Of a stretch of 35,650 nt of DNA, positions 15,073 through 22,740 are shown piece after piece. The notes under the pieces are model-generated. The model saw only the letters and a list, made by a program, of their open reading frames with translations. It was not told the DNA's origin and did no database searches. This DNA comes from DATKGW01 sp035510605 (GTDB lineage: Bacteria > Patescibacteriota > Saccharimonadia > Saccharimonadales > CAIOMD01): assembly GCA_035510605.1 (NCBI GenBank), contig DATKGW010000015.1, forward strand, positions 1-35,650. The letters run 5' to 3'. Position 1 is the first letter of the stretch; the number at the start of each line of letters is the position of its first letter. The position numbers and the translations under genes are program-made.

Positions 15073-16827
15073 TCAAGAGCTTATCGGTTGTATCGCAAAA
15101 TTATCAATTAACTTGTTGCTCATTTCTGCCCATACTTTTGCGGCTTCACCGCTAGCAAAACCAGAGGCGGATGTTTTTGGTTCATCCAAACGGACTACCA
15201 TAATATATTGAGGACCATAATTATTACCTATAAAACCAGCGTAGACCCCATCATAGGCATCTGTCCTATAACCGCCCTTACCATCCGGAATCTGAGCGGT
15301 ACCGCTTTTCGCACCTAATATATAACCATCGCGGACGGCTGCTTTATTATTTCCCTCTAGCCCGGCTTGTAATAAATTGCGAATTTCGGAACTAGCCTGG
15401 CTAGAAATAACATTGTTAGCTACTATAGTGGGTTTAAAGCTTCCATTATTATCCGTATTAGCTATAAGAGTCGGCTTGTAATAGGTTCCACCATCTAGAA
15501 TAGCATCGTAGGCAGCAACCAGTTGCAGAGGTGTTAATGTGATACCTTGGCCAAAAGACATATTAGCGTAACGGACATTTAAGCCATAACCCTGATTCGG
15601 CCCATTAACGAAACCGGCTGCTTCACCGCTTTGTTCTATACCAGTTAATTTTCCAAAGAAATAATGCGCTGTTAAATAGTTATACCAAATAGTCCTGGCT
15701 TTTTCATTTATATCACCGCCACCAAGTGTTTTTAACACAAAGACTGCACCGGTATTAAGCGATTTATTTATTACGTCATGCAATGTCATGGTTTGGGCAC
15801 CCCAATTTATTGAATCTACTATATGGCTACCATCAACATCCACATAACCCGGGTCGAAGTAGCTGCTCTCTGGGTTAGCGGTACCTTCTGTAAAAGCAGC
15901 GCCAAATAATAACGGTTTCATGACAGAACCGGGCTCCCACGGCATAGTTACGTTGGGATTAGAAAAAACGCTTTGATCAGTAACACTCGTATATTGACTT
16001 GGGTCAAAGTTTGGATAACCAGCCATAGCTTTGATTGCCCCCGTCTTGGCATCCATAATAATTGCCATGCCCCGTTTTGATTGAGTCTGAGCTACATCTG
16101 TTTTTAATATATCTTCAACCATTCGTTGCATACCTATATCAAGTGTCAGAGTAATATTTTTACCCGGTTGAGCTTGCAATAAGATATTGTCGTTATTGAC
16201 AGCCAGTGGTATTCCTCTGACATCGGTCACAGCTTTTTCTAACCCCGATTTACCACTTAAGGAGCTGTTGAGATACTCCTCAACACCATATTGACCCTTG
16301 CCATCATCATTTACAAAACCCAAGACCTGTGATGCCAGGTTACCTTCCGGGTAGGTTCTGGCACTGATTTCTTGTTTGCCAATACCTTTGAGTTGCAGAG
16401 CATCAATACGATTAGCTTGGTCCTTGGTCATCTTTTTAGCCAATATCACATAGCGGCTATTGCTTGTCTCCAGTTTTTTCTTAAGAGCTGCCTTATCACC
16501 GCCAAGCAGTCCTATCAATTTATTGGCTGTATCACCTGCATCCGAGATATATTTCGGATCAGCATAAATCGTATAACGTTGTTCATTTAGTACTACTGGT
16601 ACTATTGAATTTCCATCTTCCAGGTTGATGATTCCCCGTGGTGCAGAAATCTCAAATTTTTTAATATGTTCGGCAAGTGCTTGAGCCTGATAATAATCAT
16701 GCCTGATAATTTGTACATAAAATAAACGGCCTATTAGAATAATACCAACAACAATTAATAGACCTTTTAGAATTTGTACCCGGTTAAGTGTGTGTATTTT
16801 TGATGGCCTCAACTGGTTCCTGTTCAT
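15073..16827 (-). CDS. ftsI: Septal peptidoglycan transpeptidase (class B PBP)
   Basis: FtsI cross-links septal peptidoglycan together with FtsW. The 584-residue product has one membrane helix (about 20-40), a pedestal/dimerisation region (about 55-215, with S-A-P-R-G-I-I), and a C-terminal transpeptidase domain. All three penicillin-binding motifs are present: S301-V-M-K304 in E-P-G-S-V-M-K-P, S356-L-N, and K507-S-G-T. No C-terminal PASTA domain is present. The start codon has no clear ribosome site, but the N-terminal basic stretch and helix fit. It follows the ftsL-like gene, which supports the FtsI rather than the elongation PBP2 assignment. Confidence 0.94.
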   Translation of the reverse strand: MNRNQLRPSKIHTLNRVQILKGLLIVVGIILIGRLFYVQIIRHDYYQAQALAEHIKKFEISAPRGIINLEDGNSIVPVVLNEQRYTIYADPKYISDAGDTANKLIGLLGGDKAALKKKLETSNSRYVILAKKMTKDQANRIDALQLKGIGKQEISARTYPEGNLASQVLGFVNDDGKGQYGVEEYLNSSLSGKSGLEKAVTDVRGIPLAVNNDNILLQAQPGKNITLTLDIGMQRMVEDILKTDVAQTQSKRGMAIIMDAKTGAIKAMAGYPNFDPSQYTSVTDQSVFSNPNVTMPWEPGSVMKPLLFGAAFTEGTANPESSYFDPGYVDVDGSHIVDSINWGAQTMTLHDVINKSLNTGAVFVLKTLGGGDINEKARTIWYNYLTAHYFFGKLTGIEQSGEAAGFVNGPNQGYGLNVRYANMSFGQGITLTPLQLVAAYDAILDGGTYYKPTLIANTDNNGSFKPTIVANNVISSQASSEIRNLLQAGLEGNNKAAVRDGYILGAKSGTAQIPDGKGGYRTDAYDGVYAGFIGNNYGPQYIMVVRLDEPKTSASGFASGEAAKVWAEMSNKLIDNFAIQPISS

Positions 16828-16873
16828 ATTAAATAAAGTATCGGCAAGTAACTATTTACTCTTATATTGTACC

Positions 16874-17221
16874 TTAATCGGTGGCAACGGCTGTAGGTTT
16901 TGTAGTCGTCATGCTTTGAGCGACTGTGCTGCTTTGAACTCTGTCTAAACTTTGTAAACGGACAGATTCAACTTCTAGGCTGGCATACTCTTCTTTGAGC
17001 TGGGTTTGTTGGCTCGTTAGGGCACTAACTTTATAACCCAAGGCATTGGTTTTTGTTACCTGAGTTAAGTACATGAGCCCCAATAAACACATCACTAGAA
17101 TAAGCACAATAGTATTTGAGACTGGGCCGAGGCCTGCCTTGCTTGCGCTCATTGTTATGACGTTGCGATTACGCTGATATGCCGCTTGCCGGCTGATAGA
17201 AATATTTTTGCCGTATGTCAT
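16874..17221 (-). CDS. ftsL: FtsL-like divisome protein
   Basis: This is a small bitopic protein of 115 residues: a basic cytoplasmic N-terminus, one membrane helix at about 35-54 (N-T-I-V-L-I-L-V-M-C-L-L-G-L), and an extracytoplasmic coiled-coil-like segment (about 62-95, heptad-spaced V/L with E and Q). A polar tail rich in T, S and A follows. FtsL sequences are very divergent; size, topology and position between rsmH and ftsI are the main evidence. FtsL forms a complex with FtsQ and FtsB that activates FtsW/FtsI. A 125-bp leader with a strong hairpin separates it from rsmH. Confidence 0.8.
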   Translation of the reverse strand: MTYGKNISISRQAAYQRNRNVITMSASKAGLGPVSNTIVLILVMCLLGLMYLTQVTKTNALGYKVSALTSQQTQLKEEYASLEVESVRLQSLDRVQSSTVAQSMTTTKPTAVATD

Positions 17222-17241
17222 ATTTTTATTTTTGTTTTGGT

Positions 17242-17274
17242 GTCCCGGCTCATAATTTCAGAGCCGGGACTTTT
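17242..17274 (+). terminator. Perfect 10-bp hairpin in the rsmH-ftsL gap
   Basis: GTCCCGGCTC (17242-17251) and GAGCCGGGAC (17261-17270) form a perfect 10-bp stem with a 9-base loop. Four T follow in the plus direction (17271-17274). On the minus (gene) strand it is followed by A-rich sequence, so it should not stop dcw transcription. It could block antisense transcripts or act as an mRNA processing or stability element; the direction of action is not settled. Confidence 0.5.
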
Positions 17275-17346
17275 AGTCACATAAAATGCTTTTGTCCTTA
17301 AAGGACCCTTACAAACACTTTATGTTTGACTGACCGACCAGTGACC

Positions 17347-18240
17347 TCAATTCGCATCGCTGGTCCTTTCTGTTGTTTTTATTTTCACTACGACCCTTAA
17401 GCGTGCGCTTCGGGATCGCGGGTTTTGAAGAACTTGGGTTGGGCTCGCTACTACCGGGTTTTTGGTAAGTATCTTTAGAGTGGCATCGTAATTATCACCG
17501 CCGTGATCGACAAAATACTGTTTGACGATTCGGTCTTCTAAGCTATGAAAGCTGATTATGGCCAATCTACCATTTGGGTTCAGTAGCTGTTCCCATAAAG
17601 GTAGTGAGGCTTCTAGCAATCCCAACTCATCGTTTACCGCAATTCTGAGTGCCTGGAACGTGCGAGTGGCCGGGTGTTTGCTACGCCACTTGTCCGCTGA
17701 GCGAGTAATTATATTAGCGAGATCTGTCGTAGTTTTTAGCGGCCGGTTAGCCACTATTAATTTAGCAATCTTTCGCGCTTTTGGTTCTTCACCAAATTTT
17801 CGAAATATTGCTTCTAACTCTTCTACGCTCCACTGATTCACGATAGTATCAGCACTCAGTTCTTGGTGCTGGTCCATTCGCATGTCTAGTGGCCCCTCGT
17901 TAGAAAAGCTAAAACCACGACTCGCTATGTTAAGGTGCGGTGACGATACACCCAGATCGGCAAAAATCAGATCAAACCGTTTACCCTGGTTTACCAACTG
18001 TTTTGTGGCCGAATAAAAATCACTATTTATGATTTTTAGACCTTTGTCAGCAAATTGGGTGTGCAGATAATCGATCGCCATCTGGTCACGATCAACTAGT
18101 ACGCTGCCTTTGTATTTTTGAGTAATCTTCAGAATCACCATGGCGTGACCACCGTATCCGGCTGTCGCGTCCATATACAATTCATCCCTCTTGGGTGAAA
18201 GATACTCTAATACTTGTTGTAGTAATACTGGTTCGTGCAT
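17347..18240 (-). CDS. rsmH: 16S rRNA (cytosine-1402-N4)-methyltransferase
   Basis: RsmH (MraW) methylates N4 of C1402 in the 16S rRNA decoding centre using S-adenosylmethionine. The 297-residue product starts with the family hallmark M-H-E-P-V-L-L-Q-Q-V. It has the SAM motif D-A-T-A-G-Y-G-G-H-A (the usual T-x-G-x-G-G-H), V-D-R-D, F-A-D-L-G-V-S-S-P-H-L, R-G-F-S-F, and G-P-L-D-M-R-M-D. The C-terminal segment carries T-R-T-F-Q-A-L-R-I-A-V-N-D-E-L and I-S-F-H-S-L-E-D-R-I-V-K. A helical insertion domain lies between. The start is fixed by M-H-E-P-V. It has its own 340-bp leader with a candidate promoter, so it may be expressed partly independently of mraZ. Confidence 0.97.
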   Translation of the reverse strand: MHEPVLLQQVLEYLSPKRDELYMDATAGYGGHAMVILKITQKYKGSVLVDRDQMAIDYLHTQFADKGLKIINSDFYSATKQLVNQGKRFDLIFADLGVSSPHLNIASRGFSFSNEGPLDMRMDQHQELSADTIVNQWSVEELEAIFRKFGEEPKARKIAKLIVANRPLKTTTDLANIITRSADKWRSKHPATRTFQALRIAVNDELGLLEASLPLWEQLLNPNGRLAIISFHSLEDRIVKQYFVDHGGDNYDATLKILTKNPVVASPTQVLQNPRSRSARLRVVVKIKTTERTSDAN

Positions 18241-18584
18241 TTTTGTTTTTATGTTTATTTTTGCAAGGTCACCGATTCAGCAGCCAACTTTTTTGTTTTT
18301 GCTTTGTTTTTTGTTTTTGTATTGATAGTGTCTGAACGTTGAATATTCAAATGCGAATTTGAAAAATTTGCTTTTTTTAAGATCAACTGACCGCTATCAA
18401 AAAGTTTGAGAGACTTATGTGAGGTGGAGTTTTGGGAGGTGTTTTGCTTGATCTAATGTGCAAGGGTTTTTATCGTAGATCCCCATCCCTACGTGTTGAC
18501 TGCCGAATCGCTAACCTCGAGTCGGCTGGTTTTAGAACTCTTTTTTAAAGAGTTCTCCGGTTTGTTAAGGTTCGGCGGGATAAA
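18241..18584 (-). promoter_or_regulatory. rsmH leader: candidate internal promoter, hairpins, A-rich tract
   Basis: The 344 bp between mraZ and rsmH hold no gene. On the minus strand TTGAAT (18345-18350), 17 bp and TATCAA (18322-18327) form a plausible internal promoter. A 23-bp palindrome (18534-18556; 10-bp arms AGAACTCTTT/AAAGAGTTCT) lies just after mraZ but has no U-tract on the gene strand. Near rsmH the transcript would be A-rich, made of A runs separated by single C or G (18285-18320). No Shine-Dalgarno is visible before rsmH. Confidence 0.4.
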
Positions 18585-18944
18585 TTATTTAGCTTGCAAA
18601 CGCCAATAGGCGCCTGCCCGTACGGCAACGACCTCTTTGCCAATGCCAGCATACTCGACATGATGCAGCTCCAGGGTAATTCTCCCCTGTTTTCCATCGA
18701 GTGCGCTGGTGGCCTTACCTGTTCTAAACTGTACGTTCAAATCGGCTGTCCTTTCATCAAGAATATTGCCGTTTAGTTCGGGTTCTACTTTTTTGTCCCA
18801 AACATCTTTTGAGTACAGATGCAGATATTTGCCAAAGCCGCGCGTTACGACTACACCGCTTTTGAACTCACTTCGAAGTTCGGCTGGAACAGTTAGCCGT
18901 CGCTTGTCATCAAGCTTACGTTCGAAGTAGTCTACGGTAGCCAT
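18585..18944 (-). CDS. mraZ: Transcriptional regulator MraZ
   Basis: MraZ is a double SpoVT/AbrB-like DNA-binding protein that represses its own dcw operon in E. coli by binding TGGGN repeats. The 119-residue product has both half-motifs: D-D-K-R-R-L-T-V-P-A-E-L-R near the N-terminus and L-D-G-K-Q-G-R-I-T-L-E-L in the second half, with W-R-L near the end. It is somewhat shorter than typical MraZ (about 140-150). The start gives the usual position of the first AbrB motif, though no Shine-Dalgarno is visible. Four phased copies of its expected target lie just upstream (18985-19032), so autoregulation is very likely. It heads the dcw cluster as in most bacteria. Confidence 0.93.
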   Translation of the reverse strand: MATVDYFERKLDDKRRLTVPAELRSEFKSGVVVTRGFGKYLHLYSKDVWDKKVEPELNGNILDERTADLNVQFRTGKATSALDGKQGRITLELHHVEYAGIGKEVVAVRAGAYWRLQAK

Positions 18945-18984
18945 TTAATGAATCTGCTTAGTGGTTTTTGTTTGTCGGTGGTGC

Positions 18985-19032
18985 TACCCACTTTTACCCA
19001 CTGCTTTGAGGATACTACCCACAGCTACCCAC
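18985..19032 (-). promoter_or_regulatory. MraZ operator: four phased GTGGGTA boxes
   Basis: On the minus strand GTGGGTA occurs four times (plus coordinates 18985-18991, 18995-19001, 19016-19022, 19026-19032), with start-to-start distances of 10, 21 and 10 bp, so all lie on one DNA face. This matches the known MraZ target, TGGGN direct repeats with 5-bp spacers. A looser TGGGG follows upstream. The boxes sit between the predicted transcription start (about 19052) and the mraZ ATG. Confidence 0.85.
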
Positions 19033-19058
19033 TGCAACCCCATTTTTAGAGAAAATGT

Positions 19059-19084
19059 AGTATAATTTCCCCTACTTATCCACA
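19059..19084 (-). promoter_or_regulatory. dcw promoter region overlapped by a consensus DnaA box
   Basis: On the minus strand TATACT (19059-19064) is a good -10 for mraZ. The -35 is poor: TTGTGG at 15 bp, within or beside a perfect DnaA box TTATCCACA (plus strand, 19076-19084). DnaA bound there would overlap the promoter. Confidence 0.5.
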
Positions 19085-19157
19085 ATATGTTCGTTGTTAG
19101 TTCGCTAACCACAACATATAGCGTTTGCTCTTTACAAAAAACGCTAACAGATTGACC

Positions 19158-20153
19158 TTAGGAAAAATAAATTCGCATGATCTGTTTAGCCGTTTTTATG
19201 GGGTCGTGGCGGATTAACGTACGGCTTTCGCCAATTAAATCAGATTTTTTGGGCTTGTGATAGCGTTCGGATATTATTTCGGCACCATGAGCCCTATAGT
19301 GGGCAGCTTTTAATGGTTCATTATCGATATTGACGGCAAATTCACCGTCATGAGCATATTTTTGCAAAAGTTCATCACTTGGTTTTGAGGTGTTAAATAA
19401 TACAAAATCTAAAAACTTATGCCCGCTCAAACGTTCTACTTCGGATGCAAAGTCATGCACCTTAAAACCGTCCGTCTGCCCCGGTTTGGTGACCAAATTG
19501 CAAACATAAATTTTTTTAGCATTTGATTTCTTCAAGGCATCACCAAGACCCGGCACTATTAAAGCCGGTGCCAGGCTGGCATACAAATTACCAGGAGCAA
19601 TTATAACCATATCGGCTTTCAGGATAGCTTCTTTTGCCTTAGGGTTTAGTACCGCCTTTGGTTCCAACCAAAATTCCGGGCGGGAAGTATTGAAATCTGT
19701 TTGCCCAATCTTGAATTCACCACTTATTTTTGTGCCTTTAGGAGTTTTCATGCAAAGCTTGATATTACTTAGCGTTATTGGTTCAACATTGCCGGTTATG
19801 CGGAGTACATCACTGGCCAACTCTATCGCTTGAGCAAAATCACCCGTCATTTTCTCTAATGCTGTTAGAAATAAATTGCCAAAAGCATGGCCTTTTAACG
19901 TTCCTTCTTCAAAACGATAATTAAATAATTCACGAGCTTTCGGGGAATTTGATAGAGCGACCAGGCACTGGCGAACATCACCCGGCGGTAACACGCCAAG
20001 TTCATCTCGCAGTTGTCCAGTTGAGCCACCATCATCAGCCATGCTGACGAGAGCTGTAATATCATTTACATACTGCTTTAGGCCACTTAGCAACGTAAAG
20101 CTGCCTGTGCCGCCACCTATCATCACAAGTTTTGGGCCTTGGCTAATATCCAT
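19158..20153 (-). CDS. yvcK: YvcK/CofD-like protein (gluconeogenesis factor family)
   Basis: The 331-residue product belongs to the CofD-like fold family. It shows G-G-G-T-G-S-F-T-L-L-S-G-L near the N-terminus and the conserved A-D-D-G-G-S-T-G-Q-L-R-D-E-L with P-P-G-D-V-R-Q-C-L. K-G-H-A-F-G-N-L-F-L-T-A-L and V-I-A-P-G-N-L-Y-A-S follow. In Firmicutes and Mycobacterium YvcK/CuvA binds UDP-sugars and supports cell-wall synthesis and growth on gluconeogenic carbon sources; the biochemical activity is still debated. Its location directly before the dcw cluster fits a wall role. The ATG used lies 11 bp inside the end of the GH1 gene; a start at M12 (20120) is possible but would remove residues before the glycine-rich motif. 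Confidence 0.92.
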   Translation of the reverse strand: MDISQGPKLVMIGGGTGSFTLLSGLKQYVNDITALVSMADDGGSTGQLRDELGVLPPGDVRQCLVALSNSPKARELFNYRFEEGTLKGHAFGNLFLTALEKMTGDFAQAIELASDVLRITGNVEPITLSNIKLCMKTPKGTKISGEFKIGQTDFNTSRPEFWLEPKAVLNPKAKEAILKADMVIIAPGNLYASLAPALIVPGLGDALKKSNAKKIYVCNLVTKPGQTDGFKVHDFASEVERLSGHKFLDFVLFNTSKPSDELLQKYAHDGEFAVNIDNEPLKAAHYRAHGAEIISERYHKPKKSDLIGESRTLIRHDPIKTAKQIMRIYFS

Positions 20154-21402
20154 CTTCTAGTTTCTTACGCTTTTTTAATTCCTCTGCCCACCATAAAGCG
20201 CTGGGCCGGATGGTGCGCTTCATATCATGTTCACGATTAACTTCCACCAAGCCAAATTTTGGCCACCAACCATCTGCCCACTCGAAATTATCCAGTAAGC
20301 TCCAGTGTAGATAACCAATAACCGGTATATCCTGTGATTTGGCCGTATCGATAGCTTTCATCGTTTCACTTATCCACCACTGACGATATTGATCTTTAGC
20401 ATCAGCTAGCCCATTTTCAGTAACAATAATAGGCTTACCAGGATAATGCGCGTTCGTTCTTTGTAAAAGATTCAGTAACGATTCTGGTGCCATATACCAT
20501 CCCAAATCATTTGCTGGAGTTTTTAACATCACTTTCTTAAACCCTTTGTAATAGTCTGTAAAATAATTATTTACTCCGACAAAATCTTGAAATTTTTTAA
20601 TCCTATTTAAAAACCACCAATTCCAATAATGCCTCATGAGTTTTACAACCAGTTCATCGAATATATTCCCCGGCCGATAAGCCTGGACATTAACTAAATG
20701 TTGAGCGATACCAATTTTTATTGAGGGTTTACTTGTTTTTAATATACGCCAAGTTCGTTTATGAGCATTCACAAGGTTGATGTAAACCCATATTCCTTTA
20801 AGATAATTTTTTTCTTGTGGTGGCCAACGACCTTCAATATAGCTTTCTGATGCATAAACATTAGGTTCATTGAGGGTAATAACATAATCTACGCCATCTA
20901 ATAACTCTTCGGCTATTTTCCTAATATATTCTTCAAAATATTTTAGGTTGGTATGTTTTGTAAACCCGCCTTTTTCGGCAAACCAACAAGGCATAGTCCA
21001 ATGCCATATATTTAAAAATGGTTCTATTCCTCTTTTGTTAAGTTCTTTAATGTACTCTTTGTAGTGACTAATAGCCTCGACATCCCACTTACCTTCTTCG
21101 GGTTCTATTCTTGCCCATTGAATACTAAATCTAAAAGCATTAAGCCCGAGTTTTTCTAAAATATCAAAATCTTCTTTATAGCGATTTAAATGATCAACGC
21201 CCTTACCAGAAACATAGTTATTTGGGTCTTCGGCTTCTTTTTTAACTTCTTCCCAATTTGGCAGCCAACCATATCGTTGGTATGCGGTTTTAGCTAAATG
21301 TGTTGCATTTGCCAATTCCCATACTGACCATTGGTTGACAGTGCCACCTTCTACTTGGTGGCTGGCAGTGCTGGCTCCCCAAAAAAATGTTTTTTTACTC
21401 AT
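20143..21402 (-). CDS. Glycoside hydrolase family 1 (beta-glycosidase)
   Basis: GH1 enzymes are retaining beta-glycosidases. The 419-residue product has the N-terminal F-F-W-G-A-S-T-A-S-H-Q-V-E-G-G, the acid/base E179 in T-L-N-E-P, the nucleophile E329 in V-T-E-N-G, and a C-terminal W-S-L-L-D-N-F-E-W-A-D-G. Residues E374 and W375 in N-F-E-W are those of enzymes acting on non-phosphorylated glycons, rather than the S/K/Y triad of 6-phospho-glycosidases. No signal peptide is visible, so it probably acts in the cytosol on imported disaccharides or glycosides; the exact sugar cannot be told. It sits between glyS (7 bp away) and yvcK (11-bp overlap), an unusual neighbourhood for a sugar-utilisation gene, and no sugar transporter is near. 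Confidence 0.9.
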   Translation of the reverse strand: MSKKTFFWGASTASHQVEGGTVNQWSVWELANATHLAKTAYQRYGWLPNWEEVKKEAEDPNNYVSGKGVDHLNRYKEDFDILEKLGLNAFRFSIQWARIEPEEGKWDVEAISHYKEYIKELNKRGIEPFLNIWHWTMPCWFAEKGGFTKHTNLKYFEEYIRKIAEELLDGVDYVITLNEPNVYASESYIEGRWPPQEKNYLKGIWVYINLVNAHKRTWRILKTSKPSIKIGIAQHLVNVQAYRPGNIFDELVVKLMRHYWNWWFLNRIKKFQDFVGVNNYFTDYYKGFKKVMLKTPANDLGWYMAPESLLNLLQRTNAHYPGKPIIVTENGLADAKDQYRQWWISETMKAIDTAKSQDIPVIGYLHWSLLDNFEWADGWWPKFGLVEVNREHDMKRTIRPSALWWAEELKKRKKLEDGY

Positions 21403-21409
21403 ATCAACG

Positions 21410-22699
21410 TTATAGATCTGTGATTTTTATACGTTCTTGTCTGGTAGTGTCGCGGTTACGCAAGGTCACAGTGTCGTCGGTTAAAGTATTAAAATCGATC
21501 GTCACGCAGTTTGGTGTACCGATTTCGTCCTGGCGGCGGTAGCGCTTACCGATATTACCGTTGTCGTCCCACATTACAGCCCCGTATTTATCTTTTAGGA
21601 TTTTATAAACCTCACGGGCCTTTTTGGTAAGCTCCGGTTTATTTTTAAGCAGCGGAAAAACCGCATATTTAACCGGCGCCAAGTTCTCTGGTAGTTTTAA
21701 ATAAACTCGTTTTTCGCTATTTTGCTCGTCTTCGTGATAGGAATTGGCAAGCACAGCTAAAAGATTGCGGTCTAAACCAAAAGTCGGTTCAATGACGTGC
21801 GGAATAAATGGCTTACTGCCATCTTTAGGTCGGTATTCCATATTTTTACCAGAATACTTTTGGTGATTTTTAAGGTCAAAATCGGTGCGGTATGCCAGGC
21901 CAGCAATTTCATCAAAGCCCATTGATGGGAAATCATAATAAAAATCTATAGTGCGTTTTGAGTAATGAGCACGGTCTTCTGCCGGCACTTCTACCTCTTT
22001 AATTTTATCTTCATCGAGCCCTAGTTTTTTGAACCAGCCATGAGTGTCTTTCCGCCATTTTTCAAAACTTTTTTCCCATTCGTCCTCTTTAACAAAATAC
22101 TCGAATTCCATAATTTCGAATTCACGGACGCGGAATATAAAATCGCGGGGGCTAATTTCATTACGGAAACTACGTCCAACCTGCGCCAAACCAAATGGCA
22201 AATCCGGATAAAAACTATCCAAAATATTTTTGTAATTGGTAAACATACCTTGCGCCGTTTCTGGGCGTAAATAAGCAATCGCTTTTTCATCATCCAGAGG
22301 GCCAACTTGGGTTTTAAACATTAGATTGAATTGGCGGGCTTTGCCAAAAGTGTCATTTTTGCCGCAAGCCGGACATTTTTTTATATCAATCTTGTCTGCA
22401 CGAAATCGATTGTGGCAGTTACTGCATTCCACCAGCGGGTCGCTAAAAGTATCTATGTGTCCGCTTGCCTTCCAGACTGCCGGGTTCATCAAAATAGCAC
22501 TGTCGATTTGATACATATCATCCCAGCCGTCTACAAAATATTTTAGCCATTCATTTACTATGTTACGTTTTAGCACGGCACCCAGTGGGCCGTAATCCCA
22601 TGTACCAGCCAGGCCACCATAAATCTCAGAACCTTGATAAATAAAACCGCGGCGTTTTGCCAAACTAACAATTTCTTCTAGGTTTACTTTTTTAGTCAT
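21410..22699 (-). CDS. glyS: Glycine--tRNA ligase (single-chain class II type)
   Basis: This enzyme charges tRNA-Gly. The 429-residue product is the homodimeric (eukaryote/archaeal-like) GlyRS. It has R-R-G-F-I-Y-Q-G-S-E-I-Y-G-G at the N-terminus and Y-G-P-L-G. A zinc-ribbon insertion has cysteines 92, 95, 109 and 112. Class II motif 2 appears as V-G-R-S-F-R-N-E-I-S-P-R and motif 3 as G-L-D-R-N. L-R-P-E-T-A-Q-G-M-F is also present, and a C-terminal anticodon-binding domain starts near residue 335. The start at 22699 precedes the canonical N-terminus. Neighbours are recO upstream and the GH1 gene 7 bp downstream. Confidence 0.97.
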   Translation of the reverse strand: MTKKVNLEEIVSLAKRRGFIYQGSEIYGGLAGTWDYGPLGAVLKRNIVNEWLKYFVDGWDDMYQIDSAILMNPAVWKASGHIDTFSDPLVECSNCHNRFRADKIDIKKCPACGKNDTFGKARQFNLMFKTQVGPLDDEKAIAYLRPETAQGMFTNYKNILDSFYPDLPFGLAQVGRSFRNEISPRDFIFRVREFEIMEFEYFVKEDEWEKSFEKWRKDTHGWFKKLGLDEDKIKEVEVPAEDRAHYSKRTIDFYYDFPSMGFDEIAGLAYRTDFDLKNHQKYSGKNMEYRPKDGSKPFIPHVIEPTFGLDRNLLAVLANSYHEDEQNSEKRVYLKLPENLAPVKYAVFPLLKNKPELTKKAREVYKILKDKYGAVMWDDNGNIGKRYRRQDEIGTPNCVTIDFNTLTDDTVTLRNRDTTRQERIKITDL

Positions 22700-22740
22700 A
22701 TTGCCCCTAATTATAGCTCAAGAGCGCATGGGGAGCTATC

